Assembly: GCA_905214425.1 (NCBI GenBank)
Contig: CAJMLY010000011.1
Coordinates: forward strand, 1 to 63,519
Length of the DNA stretch: 63,519 bases
Direction of reading: 5' to 3'
Origin: an uncultured bacterium
GTDB lineage: Bacteria; Actinomycetota; Coriobacteriia; Coriobacteriales; Coriobacteriaceae
The position numbers and the translations under genes were made by a program. Positions 7,773 to 15,904 of this stretch are shown piece after piece. Numbering within the stretch: position 1 is the stretch's first letter; the number at the start of each line of letters is the position of its first letter. The notes beneath the pieces are model-generated. The model did not search any database, had not been told where the DNA came from, and saw nothing but the letters and a program-made list of their open reading frames with translations.

Positions 7773-9070
7773 CGACGGAACCAGAAGTCGTCGTCGACGT
7801 ATACGCCGCGCGCGAAGAGCTTCTCGCGGTGCGCCGGGGTGATGCGCTCTCCCGTGGGCATGAACTCGCCGAGCACCTTGCCGTCCTCGGAGAAGCCCGT
7901 CTGCTCGAAGCGCATGATGGTGCCGATCGTGATGACATCGCCCTGCATGCCCTGGACCTCTGCGATCTCGGTGATCTTTCGCGAGCCGTCGATGTCGAAG
8001 CGGTTCACGAAGACGATGAAGTCGATGGCCGAGGCGATGAGCTCCATGATCTGCTCGCTTCGCATCTCGGTTCCGGTCTGCTGGATCATCGAGCGCAGGC
8101 GGGTCGTTGCCTCGCGCGCGTTGGAGGAGTGCACGGTCGTGAGCGAGCCCTCGTGGCCCGTCATCATGGCCTGGATCATGTCGAAAGCCTCGCCGCCGCG
8201 GCACTCGCCGACGACGATGCGGTCGGGGCGCTCGCGCAGCGCATGGATGACGAGCTGTCGGATGGTGATCTCGCCCTCGCCCTCGATATTGGGGCGGCGT
8301 GCGGTCTTGCGCACGACATGGGGCTTTTGGAGACGCAGCTCCGGCGCGTCCTCGATCGTGACGATGCGCTGGTTGTCCGGGATGAAGGAGGAACAGGCGT
8401 TGAGCAAGGTCGTCTTGCCCGAGCCCGTGCCGCCGGCGATGACGACGTTCATGCGGCCCAGGACGATGGCCTCCATGAACTCGAGCATGCGCTGGTCGAA
8501 GGTGCCGAGCGCCATGAGGTCCTCGGGCTCCACCGCGTCCGGTCGGAACTTTCGGATGTTGAGGATGTTGTGGTCGACGGCGATGCCCTTGGCAGTCGCC
8601 GCGACGCGCGAGCCGTTGAAGATGGCGCCGGGTCGGTTGAGGATGCAGTCGCACAGCGGTTGCGCCTCGTCGCAGCGGCGGCCGTCGGCGGACGCGATGC
8701 GGTTGATGACGAACTTGACATGCTCGTCGTCCTCGAAGGTCACCGGGGTCTTCTGCAGCAGGCCCGCGCGCTCGACCCAGACGTCATCCGGGGCGTTGAC
8801 CATAATCTCTGAGATCGTGGTATCGGGAAGCAGCTCCTCGATGGGTCCGAGATAGTACAGGTCATTGATTCCTGCCTGGATAACCGCGTCGAAGGAGTCG
8901 TCGTCCAGGCGTGAGCCCTCGGGGCTGGAATCTATGATCTCGGCAAGGAGGTCGCGTGCGCGCGCGTCTCTCTGTTCATTGCTTTCGGATGCGTCGTTGG
9001 CTGCCGTCAGTACGCCGGTCGCCTGGCGCATGGCGTCGCGCTCGATTCGGAGCAGGTCCCTATTCAGCAT
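7769..9070 (-). CDS. tadA: Tad pilus assembly ATPase TadA/CpaF
   Basis: A secretion ATPase of 433 residues that powers Flp pilus assembly. The N-terminal domain contains the CpaF signature DTTISEIMVNAPDDVWVERAG. Walker A is GGTGSGKTT at residues 213-221. The Asp box, Walker B and His box follow as RPDRIVVGECRGGEAFDM and HEGSLTTVHSSNARE. The length is normal and all catalytic motifs are present. It overlaps CpaB upstream by 11 bases and TadB downstream by 4, so the genes are tightly coupled. No TadZ/CpaE gene is seen in the window, and no secretin is expected in a Gram-positive. Confidence 0.93.
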   Translation of the reverse strand: MLNRDLLRIERDAMRQATGVLTAANDASESNEQRDARARDLLAEIIDSSPEGSRLDDDSFDAVIQAGINDLYYLGPIEELLPDTTISEIMVNAPDDVWVERAGLLQKTPVTFEDDEHVKFVINRIASADGRRCDEAQPLCDCILNRPGAIFNGSRVAATAKGIAVDHNILNIRKFRPDAVEPEDLMALGTFDQRMLEFMEAIVLGRMNVVIAGGTGSGKTTLLNACSSFIPDNQRIVTIEDAPELRLQKPHVVRKTARRPNIEGEGEITIRQLVIHALRERPDRIVVGECRGGEAFDMIQAMMTGHEGSLTTVHSSNAREATTRLRSMIQQTGTEMRSEQIMELIASAIDFIVFVNRFDIDGSRKITEIAEVQGMQGDVITIGTIMRFEQTGFSEDGKVLGEFMPTGERITPAHREKLFARGVYVDDDFWFRR

Positions 9071-10010
9071 TGTTCGTCTCCCCCGTCTCGGGAAGGGCGA
9101 CGAGCCTGATGCCGCTCGCGCTGGAGAGTGCGAGGGCCTGGTCCTCGGTCACCTCGATGGTGACATTCGAGTAGCCGTCAGACTTGGAGCCCGACAGGTT
9201 TCCGTCGAGCGCAATGACGCGGATGGAGTCGGCCACGCGTTCGGTCGTCACGACTTGGCCGTCGCTCACGCTCGCGAGGACATCCACCTTATCGCCGACG
9301 GAGAGCAGCGGGGAGAGGCCGGTCGAGCTGTCGAGTGCGACGGTGTAGGCGACGTGCCCCTCGGTCACGGCTGTGGTAATCGAGGCCGGCTTCTTGGAGC
9401 CGGAGACGGACGAGAGCGAGACCGCGGTACCGGAGGTCTGCTGGGTCACGGTCTGGCGACCTGCCACATCTGAGACCTTCTTTGCCGCGTCCTTGGGCGC
9501 AAACGCCTTGGGAACGCTCGCGACCGTGAGGTCTGCCGAGGAGATCACCTCGCCGGGAGCGATGTCGCGCGTGACGGTGACGACCTTGACGGTCGACTGC
9601 TCGAGGCGCATCAGTTCACCCTGTGCCTGGGTCCAGCGCCAACCGGAGAAGCCGACCGTCGCGACGGAGACGGCGATGGCCACGCCGGCCACTGCAGCGA
9701 GCCTGCGGTCCTTGCGGGTACCTCCGGGCTGCGGCCCGCGCTGTCGGCGTGCTGTCGCGGCCCCTGCCGTGGCTGTCGTCCTCTGGCCGCTCTTTGCGTT
9801 CTTGGGGGCCGTGTTTGGCATGGGGCTCGACTTGGTCGCACCCATGGCGGCCTCTTGCGCCATGGCGCGCTCCAGCTCGTGGCCGAGCGCTTGCTTGCGC
9901 CCGCGGAGCCTGTCGACGCTACGCATGCGCCCAGACTCCACGGCCGCGCGCTCCTCTGCCTCGACCTGGGCGATCTCGGCCTTGATCTCCTCCTGGGACC
10001 TTTTCTTCAT
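9060..10010 (-). CDS. cpaB: Flp pilus assembly protein CpaB/RcpC (SAF domain)
   Basis: 316 residues: an N-terminal coiled region rich in Lys, Glu and Arg (about 1-50), a low-complexity basic linker, one membrane helix (AAVAGVAIAVSVATVGFSGW, about 104-123), and an extracytoplasmic SAF domain beginning TVKVVTVTRDIAPGEVI. This is the usual CpaB order, except for the long N-terminal cytoplasmic extension of about 100 residues, which is unusual. The ATG overlaps the stop of the small HTH gene (ATGA at 10007-10010). In other Tad systems CpaB acts in pilus assembly at the cell envelope. Confidence 0.85.
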   Translation of the reverse strand: MKKRSQEEIKAEIAQVEAEERAAVESGRMRSVDRLRGRKQALGHELERAMAQEAAMGATKSSPMPNTAPKNAKSGQRTTATAGAATARRQRGPQPGGTRKDRRLAAVAGVAIAVSVATVGFSGWRWTQAQGELMRLEQSTVKVVTVTRDIAPGEVISSADLTVASVPKAFAPKDAAKKVSDVAGRQTVTQQTSGTAVSLSSVSGSKKPASITTAVTEGHVAYTVALDSSTGLSPLLSVGDKVDVLASVSDGQVVTTERVADSIRVIALDGNLSGSKSDGYSNVTIEVTEDQALALSSASGIRLVALPETGETNNAE

Positions 10011-10228
10011 CGTCTAGCTTCCTTCCCGGGACCGATGAGTCCCGAATACCTGAGCAGCGAGTCACGGTTGACGCGCCAGCGGTTACCGAAACGGGCGCCC
10101 TCGAGCTTTCCCGCCGCGCACATCCTCTCGATGGTCCTGGGGGTGACGCCGACCGCGTCCGCCGCCTCACGCGACGACAAAAGCGCCGGCATGAGGTCAT
10201 ATCTCCCCTGGCGCATCAGGTCGTACAT
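10007..10228 (-). CDS. Small excisionase-like HTH DNA-binding protein
   Basis: A 73-residue protein whose core LLSSREAADAVGVTPRTIER, followed by MCAAGKLEGARFGNRWRV, is a MerR/excisionase-type helix-turn-helix with wing (HTH_17). It is the first gene of the tad operon and is coupled to cpaB. The start at 10228 was chosen because the predicted promoter would begin transcription near 10267, excluding an upstream in-frame ATG at 10288; GGAGG is present but somewhat far from the ATG, and a TTG nearer to it is possible. A DNA-binding protein encoded here may regulate the pilus operon, but whether it binds the shared heptamer boxes is unknown. Confidence 0.75.
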   Translation of the reverse strand: MYDLMRQGRYDLMPALLSSREAADAVGVTPRTIERMCAAGKLEGARFGNRWRVNRDSLLRYSGLIGPGKEARR

Positions 10229-10273
10229 CAGACCCAAGGGTCCTCCGATCTGTCGTGCTGTTCCGACACATAA

Positions 10274-10327
10274 AGAATCGCCCCGCACGGGTTATCGTGC
10301 GGGGCGATTTGGTGCCATCGGGTGACA
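10274..10327 (-). promoter_or_regulatory. Tandem-heptamer promoter box of the tad operon, site 2
   Basis: On the minus strand TGTCACC, CGA, TGGCACC, AAA, then 28 bases, then GATTCT (10279-10274) as -10. The 28-base spacer here is filled by a near-perfect palindrome (10279-10306) that may also end the upstream pilus operon. Confidence 0.7.
10278..10308 (-). terminator. Strong hairpin between the two pilus operons
   Basis: Arms ATCGCCCCGCACG and CGTGCGGGGCGAT enclose a six-base loop; on the minus strand they are followed by TCTTTATG. Probably the terminator of the 12762-10353 operon, lying inside the promoter of the next operon. Confidence 0.65.
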
Positions 10328-10352
10328 ATCTGGGCGAGGCTCGCGACTGGCT

Positions 10353-11000
10353 CTATTCGGTGCCGTCGGGTGTCGTTTCACCGGACTTGCCGGCGCCTCC
10401 CGTAGAGGCCGGCAGCATATCCCTCACGGCCTTGGAGAGGCTTTCGGGCGCATCGTCGAGCGAGCAGACGCCGGTATTTGCCGAAACGTTGCCGTCCTTG
10501 TCGATCGTGTACTCGCACCAGCCGTTTCCGGTATCGGCCGGGCGCCACACCGTCGTGGACGAATAGGGATGGAGCGTCCAGACGGCATCGGAGCGGACCT
10601 TTAGCTCATCGATGCCGGCGAACCTCGCGAAGGTCGACGGCCACGTTCCCTCGAGGACGACATAGACGCCTGCGTAGCGGTCTGCAGCCCCACACAGGCT
10701 CTCGGGGGCTTCGACGTAGTAGACCGTGGCCTTTCCGGTATAGCCGTTGGCCTTCAGCATCTCGAGCACCTCGGAGCGGGCCTCCTCGCCCGGATTGTCG
10801 GCGTATTTGACGGCATTGGCCTCGCCGAAGCAGGACTGTCGCGTGCTCTCGAGAAGCGAGCCCTGCCATGTCCTGTAGGCGAGCGCGCCGCCCAGATCGA
10901 CGGCAAGGGCAATAAGGAGGGACAGGGGAATGAGCATCACGACGAAGAAGGTCGTGAGCTGGGCATGTGCCCCACTCCCCCTGCACACACGGCACTTCAT
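10353..11000 (-). CDS. TadE/TadG-like pseudopilin, larger member
   Basis: 215 residues. After a basic N-terminus comes one hydrophobic helix (AQLTTFFVVMLIPLSLLIALAVDLGGALAY), then an extracytoplasmic domain of about 170 residues with four Cys that could form disulfides. This fits TadG-like putative Flp pilus-assembly proteins, which sit in the membrane near the pilus and may be minor pilins. It follows directly after the TadE-like gene and is the last gene of its operon, ending before a strong hairpin. The C-terminal tail is Ser/Gly/Thr-rich and flexible. Confidence 0.65.
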   Translation of the reverse strand: MKCRVCRGSGAHAQLTTFFVVMLIPLSLLIALAVDLGGALAYRTWQGSLLESTRQSCFGEANAVKYADNPGEEARSEVLEMLKANGYTGKATVYYVEAPESLCGAADRYAGVYVVLEGTWPSTFARFAGIDELKVRSDAVWTLHPYSSTTVWRPADTGNGWCEYTIDKDGNVSANTGVCSLDDAPESLSKAVRDMLPASTGGAGKSGETTPDGTE

Positions 11001-11477
11001 CTAGATGACCTCCCAGTCCGAATAGCTGATGTAGGAGCGCGTGATATTGCGTACGGACCTCTTCCCAAACATGTTGTAGGGCGCCGGATAGTCGTAGACG
11101 ATCTCTGCCGATACCGTAACGGTCCTGCTCTCGGTTCTGAGGTTCTCGGTGCCCAGGTCGCCTGCCACGGCGCTCCCCTGCCCGAGGTCCTCGTCGGAGT
11201 CGAGGGTGACGGAGGCGTTCTTCACCGTAAGGCAGTCGGGGTCCACATCGGCAGACGCGCTCACGAGCTCGGTCACGAGAGCGTTCGCGTCCATGGAATC
11301 CCATCCAGCGGGTAGCTGGTCTGCGAGGTGCGCCAGCGAATAGTCGATTCTCGCCCGCTGGTAGCCCGTAAAGCCGAAGCCCATGATGGCGAGTACGACG
11401 GTGAGGGCGATCGGGAACACGAAGATGAACTCGGTCGAGATGAGCGCCTTGGGCGCACGGTTGCAGCGCACCATCAC
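11001..11477 (-). CDS. TadE-like pseudopilin
   Basis: 158 residues with a basic leader (MMVRCNRAPK), then ALISTEFIFVFPIALTVVLAIMGFG, a pseudopilin-type helix with a Glu at the position expected in TadE and Flp pilins after prepilin cleavage. The rest is extracytoplasmic and includes strands such as TRTVTVSAEIVYDYPAPY; TadE-like minor pilins commonly end with a beta-rich domain of this size. It overlaps the upstream gene by four bases (ATGA). Confidence 0.75.
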   Translation of the reverse strand: MMVRCNRAPKALISTEFIFVFPIALTVVLAIMGFGFTGYQRARIDYSLAHLADQLPAGWDSMDANALVTELVSASADVDPDCLTVKNASVTLDSDEDLGQGSAVAGDLGTENLRTESRTVTVSAEIVYDYPAPYNMFGKRSVRNITRSYISYSDWEVI

Positions 11478-11923
11478 TTCACCTCCGATGAGATCGCGGT
11501 GGCAGAAGAGGATTCAGGCTCGCTTTCGGCAAGGCCGTCGAAGACGGCCAAGGTGAAGACGCGACGGCACGGAATCTGGACGTTGACCGTCACCGATTTG
11601 CGCTCGATGGAGGAGTCCCTGGACTTGTCTCCCACCCTGAGTGTCACGTCCTTTGTTGCGAGCGAATTGTGCACGATCGCGACCGTACAGCTGTCGTCGA
11701 GGCCGATTGCCCCCCTGACGTAGGCCTCGACCTCTGAATCGGTTAGATCGGGGTTTGCCGCGGCGTAGCGTGCGCCCTCGGACGCTGCAGAGGACGCGAG
11801 GGCTTTGCACCTGCTCATGTTCGCGCAATCCACGACGAGCGCTAGCATGGCGATCATGATGGGAAGGAGGAGGACGAGCTGGGTCACCATGACAGCCCTG
11901 AGCCCCGTATCTTTTGACCTCAT
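11474..11923 (-). CDS. TadE-like pseudopilin
   Basis: 149 residues: short basic leader, a hydrophobic segment AVMVTQLVLLLPIMIAMLAL, then an Ala-rich helix (KALASSAASEGARYAAANPD) and a small domain with one pair of Cys. This is the TadE layout. The start overlaps the stop of the prepilin-peptidase-like gene (11920-11923) and the stop overlaps the next TadE-like gene, so the four genes are translated as a unit. Confidence 0.75.
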   Translation of the reverse strand: MRSKDTGLRAVMVTQLVLLLPIMIAMLALVVDCANMSRCKALASSAASEGARYAAANPDLTDSEVEAYVRGAIGLDDSCTVAIVHNSLATKDVTLRVGDKSRDSSIERKSVTVNVQIPCRRVFTLAVFDGLAESEPESSSATAISSEVK

Positions 11924-12762
11924 AGCAGATTACCTTTCAAAATCGCGATAAGTGTCGCCCCGACCAGGCTCGCCGACAGCACGACGTTGTAGGGGACGTT
12001 GTTCTTGAGGCGAGCGCAGGCCGGGATGGACCTGATAGTGAGTTCCAGGGCGCATGCGCATGCAAGGTGGAAAGCGAGAAACTCGAACACGGTCCCGACG
12101 GATAGCACCGCCATAAGGGCGACGGCAAGCGTGAGATAGTCGCCGGCGTGCCAGGAGATCCCGGCGATGCGCTTCATGGTAAAGGAAATCAGCGCGAATA
12201 CCGCGGCGCAGGGAATGGTAAATACCGCCCACGCATATGGTCCCCAGGGGGATGACACGGCGCCCGCGACCGCAAACAGGAGCAGCATGGGCACCGGCGC
12301 GACCCTGAATCTCATATCCTCCTGGCCAAGTGCCACGGAGACTGCCAGGAAGAAGGCATAGGGAATCGAGATGAGCGATCCGGTCCAAGCTGCAAGCAGA
12401 TAGGGGTAGACGAAAACGACTTCCGAGGCAAGCGGTGGGTTGTGGTGGCGTGCGTACGTTCCTGCGTCTCCAAGCTGGGCCATCTCCGCATCGATATCTC
12501 CTGCACTACCCAGAGAAATAAGTATTGAGGGGCTGACGCCGTAGTTAACGGCCCCCCTCTTCACGGCGTCTATCCATTTATCCCTATCGGCATCCCCGGG
12601 CTGTGCTTGGAGCATGGTCTTGTCCTCATGCTCCAGTGCAGCGTAGCGCCAGCGTTGGTAAAGATGGGAGGCGCACCAAAAGCCGCAACCGACGGTTAAT
12701 GTGGTCGCCAATCTGACGCCAAAAGACACGGGAGCCTCCTCGATATAGGCATAGGTACTCAT
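11920..12762 (-). CDS. Prepilin-peptidase-like membrane protein (TadV/CpaA type) with altered active-site motif
   Basis: 280 residues with about seven membrane helices. The C-terminal half (VFALISFTMKRIAG, then HAGDYLTLAVALMAV, then LKNNVPYNVVLSASLVGATL) follows the A24 prepilin peptidase plan: an Asp-bearing loop before a helix and a final P-Y/F-a-p-xLa-x-G helix. The usual GxGD motif reads HAGD here, so the first Gly is replaced by His while the Asp remains. The N-terminal 110 residues are extra and partly soluble. It is the first gene of the operon with the three TadE/G-like proteins. The predicted promoter would start transcription at or next to the ATG, with no Shine-Dalgarno, so the mRNA is probably leaderless. 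The function is inferred from position and topology. Confidence 0.5.
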   Translation of the reverse strand: MSTYAYIEEAPVSFGVRLATTLTVGCGFWCASHLYQRWRYAALEHEDKTMLQAQPGDADRDKWIDAVKRGAVNYGVSPSILISLGSAGDIDAEMAQLGDAGTYARHHNPPLASEVVFVYPYLLAAWTGSLISIPYAFFLAVSVALGQEDMRFRVAPVPMLLLFAVAGAVSSPWGPYAWAVFTIPCAAVFALISFTMKRIAGISWHAGDYLTLAVALMAVLSVGTVFEFLAFHLACACALELTIRSIPACARLKNNVPYNVVLSASLVGATLIAILKGNLL

Positions 12763-12767
12763 ATTTA

Positions 12768-12821
12768 ATTTTGTGGTCGTGTTTGCTCAAATTAAGGCCT
12801 ATTTGGTGCCACACGGTGACA
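12768..12821 (-). promoter_or_regulatory. Tandem-heptamer promoter box, site 3
   Basis: Minus strand TGTCACC, GTG, TGGCACC, AAA, 28 bases, then CAAAAT (12773-12768). Transcription would start at about 12761, the first base of the gene. Confidence 0.65.
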
Positions 12822-12957
12822 GGTTTTAGATTGAAACGCATCTTATATGGCTTAGGGCCGTATAAATGGATGACCTACGAAACCGAAGTGGTCGCGATGA
12901 GGCTGCCACGAGAACCGTATCGGATTGCGCGAAAGACGGCAATCAGCCAAGGCGAAG

Positions 12958-13473
12958 CCGTGAATCGCAGCGATCGAAGTGCCTGCGAACCCATTAAGCA
13001 TATCGGCTAATTCCCGTGCCCGTAAAGCACTTGCCCGAAAAAGGATACCTGCAAAACTGCGGAGCCTCCGTCCTGGGTACGCCTATGGGTAGCCGCCAGA
13101 CAAACTATAGCCGGAATATATCGCTACCTAAGAGCTCGAAATGCGCAGCTGCGAAACCTTTTGGAGTTGCCGTTACGGCGCATAGAGTTGAGTGGTCGCC
13201 CGAAACGCGCGGCCTTCGAAACACTCGTCTCATAAGGCTATAGCCCTTGGGCAAGTTTCATAATTGAGACCTAACCCATAAAGCTCGACTTGGTTGTTTG
13301 AGATTATGACCGGAGCAGTTCGCTCGAGAGGTTTTACAAACCAAGCGAACTGCTTTGCCAGGCTGACGCGAAATAGTGAGTAGCCGCTCGAAGTGCAGGA
13401 CCTATGAAGCACTATTGCCGTATCACTAGTGCCGTATCCAAGCAAGTTTATGCTCGAAGCGCGGTCCTGCGAA
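12958..13473 (-). repeat. Decayed CRISPR repeats at the trailer end
   Basis: Fossil repeats can be seen at about 12958-12990, 13018-13055, 13124-13159, 13187-13221, 13308-13341, 13373-13407 and 13441-13475. They keep the core TCGAAGYGC and the ending CTGCGAAGC in progressively worn form, mostly at the 60-67 base spacing of the array. They lie at the end away from the leader. No gene is supported between 12822 and 13500. Confidence 0.65.
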
Positions 13474-13505
13474 GCGCATGAAGGCGTTTTTGAAAACGGT
13501 CTCTC

Positions 13506-14661
13506 GGCAAGTAACTGCTCGAAGCGCGGTACCTGCGAAACCGTAGCCTACGGCAAGCGGTCGACGGACTTGGTGAGTAACTACTCGATGCGCGGTACCT
13601 GCGAAACTGACGTATGGGGCGGATGACGGGGATTCGAGGCAAGTAACTGCTCGAAGCGCGGTACCTACGAAGCAGTGGGACCCTCTTTCCTAGACAGGGC
13701 GGGGGCAAGTAACTGCTCGAAGCGCGGTACCTACGAAGCTGGTCCAGGACCACAGATAGGACGGTTTACGGTAAGTAGCAGCTCGAAGCGCGGTACCTGC
13801 GAAGCTCAAACCACAAACCTTATAGCCCTTGCGTGGGTAAGTAACTACTCGAAGCGCGGTACCTGCGAAGCGCTATATTCGGCATGAGCACTCAAATGTT
13901 TGGTAAGTAACTGCTCGAAGCGCGGTACCCGCGAAGCCACCGAGGATGAATGGCTTATGCTGCCTGCGGTAAGTAACTACTCGAAGCGCGGTACCTGCGA
14001 AGCCCAAAGGATCGGCACATGAGCAGGCCTCTGGGTAAGTAACTACTCGAAGCGCGGTACCTGCGAAGCAGAAGCTGCAAAGCGTGATCAAGTGCATGTG
14101 GTAAGTAACTACTCGAAGCGCGGTACCTGCGAAGCGGTGGCAATTGCGGACCTCTCCAGAAAACTGGTAAGTAACTACTCGAAGCGCGGTACCTGCGAAG
14201 CCCGCGAGGATGGGTATATTTTCCTGCAAGGGGTAAGTAACTACTCGAAGCGCGGTACCTGCGAAGCTTACCGCAGCTTTCAGTGATGCTGTGGTTGGGT
14301 AAGTAACTACTCGAAGCGCGGTACCTGCGAAGCCAGACTGCAACGATGGTCCAGCTGATTGTGGGTAAGTAACTACTCGAAGCGCGGTACCTGCGAAGCG
14401 GGTCGCTCCTGAGGTTGTTTCCAAGGGAGGTAAGTAACTACTCGAAGCGCGGTACCTGCGAAGCACGAGCGAAAGGCGGTTTTTTATGCCCCGGGTAAGT
14501 AACTACTCGAAGCGCGGTACCTGCGAAGCTAGTCCGCAGACCGCGAGCAAGTCGTCGCGGGTAAGTAACTACTCGAAGCGCGGTACCTGCGAAGCTAGTG
14601 ATATACCCTGCTCGCGATATTTTACGGTAAGTAACTACTCGAAGCGCGGTACCTGCGAAGC
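13506..14661 (-). CRISPR. Type II-A CRISPR array, 18 repeats
   Basis: Eighteen 36-base repeats alternate with 17 spacers of 29-30 bases; the period is 65-66. On the transcribed minus strand the repeat starts GCTTCGCAGGTACCGCGC and ends TAGTTACTTACC. Repeats from about 13836 to 14661 are almost identical, with one change at 13902; those at 13506, 13572, 13638, 13704 and 13770 carry one to four changes, as expected for the oldest, leader-distal end. The direction is set by complementarity to the tracrRNA at 21004-21100 and by the cas operon on the same strand. New spacers should be added at 14661 next to csn2. I did not find a spacer that clearly matches another part of this window. Confidence 0.95.
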
Positions 14662-14898
14662 CTGAGAATTGACATCGACTGGTAAGTCCGTATAAGAGCA
14701 GCTACTGAAGCTGAAAAGTTTATTTAAAGAAATAAATAGTTCCGACGATTTTGGGAAACCACCCCTATTTCCGCCCGGAAACAGGGGTGGTTGTGTGAGT
14801 TCTGGAAAAACCTGACAGCTACCGGATCATCGGACAACCGGGCTGTCAAGCAATAAGCCTTATTTGAGTTTTCAAGGTGCTCGTACCAGTTTAATGGT
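14662..14898 (-). promoter_or_regulatory. CRISPR leader
   Basis: AT-rich non-coding stretch between csn2 and the first repeat, where the leader and array promoter are expected. It contains a large perfect hairpin at 14757-14792, probably the end of the cas operon transcript. Confidence 0.65.
14757..14792 (-). terminator. Hairpin downstream of csn2
   Basis: Arms AACCACCCCTATTTCC and its near-complement GGAAACAGGGGTGGTT around a four-base loop. Likely separates the cas operon from the array transcript; there is no long T run, so the terminator role is inferred. Confidence 0.5.
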
Positions 14899-15573
14899 TT
14901 AGACGGCACGGGAGAAGAGAACCCCGTCTCTATCTATATGCCATACCGGAATCTCGATATCGGCTGTGTCCATCTCCCGGTATTCGAGGAACAGCATTTC
15001 CAGACTCTCATGCCGTACCTTTCGGGTTATCTGCAAGACGTCGGCCGGATTAAGCTTGTCGATAAGTCCGATTACGGCAATTGACGGATTCAGCCCCGTA
15101 TCGCAAACGTAATCCATGAACGAGAGGAACCTCCTGAGCAGGGTACTGTCCGGCTCTCGGCATGGCGACAGGGAAAGCCACTTGGCGAACGACTTGAAAT
15201 CCCGCTCCGTGACCCCAATTGGATCCGTCCGAAGCGAAGCCCCCAATTCTGATATCAGCTCGCCGACACGCGCCCTGATTTCATGTGCCTTGGTTGCCAG
15301 AGGCTCACAAGACTCTATCTCGGTAGCCACCCTCGATGCGTATGCGCCGACAAGCCTTCGGTCATCGAATGGGAACTCGATCAGGCTGTCGATAAGGACG
15401 ATATCTTTCGACTTGAGCCTTCGCTCCCCTCGGTATAGCGCGATGCCCGGCTCCCCTTCCCTCAAAAGCGACTTGGCACATCGCGACAGCTCGTTGAAAT
15501 CATCGAAGGATATGGCTCCGATTCCGTTCGTAAAATCGACAGTCTCCCCTATCGTTTCGAGCTTTACGATCAT
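14899..15573 (-). CDS. csn2: CRISPR adaptation protein Csn2
   Basis: 224 residues in the position that defines type II-A loci, directly after cas2 with a four-base overlap (ATGA). Csn2 forms a DNA-encircling tetramer that works with Cas1, Cas2 and Cas9 in spacer acquisition. The protein starts with a strand-rich head domain (MIVKLETIGETVDF), has a central helical part and a C-terminal LEMLFLEYREMD segment, consistent with the short Csn2 form of about 220 residues. The assignment rests on position, size and fold-like features more than on a single motif. Confidence 0.8.
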   Translation of the reverse strand: MIVKLETIGETVDFTNGIGAISFDDFNELSRCAKSLLREGEPGIALYRGERRLKSKDIVLIDSLIEFPFDDRRLVGAYASRVATEIESCEPLATKAHEIRARVGELISELGASLRTDPIGVTERDFKSFAKWLSLSPCREPDSTLLRRFLSFMDYVCDTGLNPSIAVIGLIDKLNPADVLQITRKVRHESLEMLFLEYREMDTADIEIPVWHIDRDGVLFSRAV

Positions 15574-15878
15574 AAGACGATAAAGTCCTCTCCGGTAACA
15601 AGATGCCCCTCGTCAGACGGGATTCCGCAAAGTGTGAGCATCGAACAAAAGGAAGCCTCGGATACTCTGAGTACCTGCACCAGCCCGGCATCTGGAAGGT
15701 TGGCTTTGAGCCTCACGATCGCGGCCTCGGCGTTCTTGGTGTCCACTGCCAGGCGGGTGTAGACGGAATTCTGCAGCCTCGTATAGCCGTCCCTGACAAG
15801 AAACTGCCTGAACCTCGAATACTCATGACGGTCCTGCGCCTCGCCCACGGGAAGGTCATACATGACGATTATCCTCAT
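15570..15878 (-). CDS. cas2: CRISPR-associated endonuclease Cas2
   Basis: 102 residues. It starts MRIIVMYDLPVGEAQDRHEY, the first strand with the conserved Asp and P of Cas2, then FRQFLVRDGYTRLQNSVYTRL, which is typical of type II-A Cas2. The start was set at the ATG preceded by GGAGG at nine bases; the frame extends upstream to 15908 but that part overlaps cas1 and has no ribosome site. Cas2 pairs with Cas1 to form the integrase complex. The gene appears intact. Confidence 0.92.
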   Translation of the reverse strand: MRIIVMYDLPVGEAQDRHEYSRFRQFLVRDGYTRLQNSVYTRLAVDTKNAEAAIVRLKANLPDAGLVQVLRVSEASFCSMLTLCGIPSDEGHLVTGEDFIVL

Positions 15879-15904
15879 GAACCTTATCCTCCCCCGTTCT
15901 CCCA

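Noticed and set aside
7773..8654. N-terminal extension of TadB
   Set aside because: Out-of-frame reading of tadA, with His/Arg-rich, low-information sequence. The TadB start is fixed by the ATGA overlap.
7829..8855. Two plus-strand frames of more than 320 codons opposite tadA
   Set aside because: Long antisense frames are common in high-GC genes; the minus strand encodes a complete secretion ATPase.
13448..14466. Repetitive protein-like frames in the CRISPR array
   Set aside because: They are translations of the repeat unit.
13506..14661. Spacers targeting this window
   Set aside because: I compared a few spacers by eye and saw no match, but could not search systematically, so no self-targeting is claimed.
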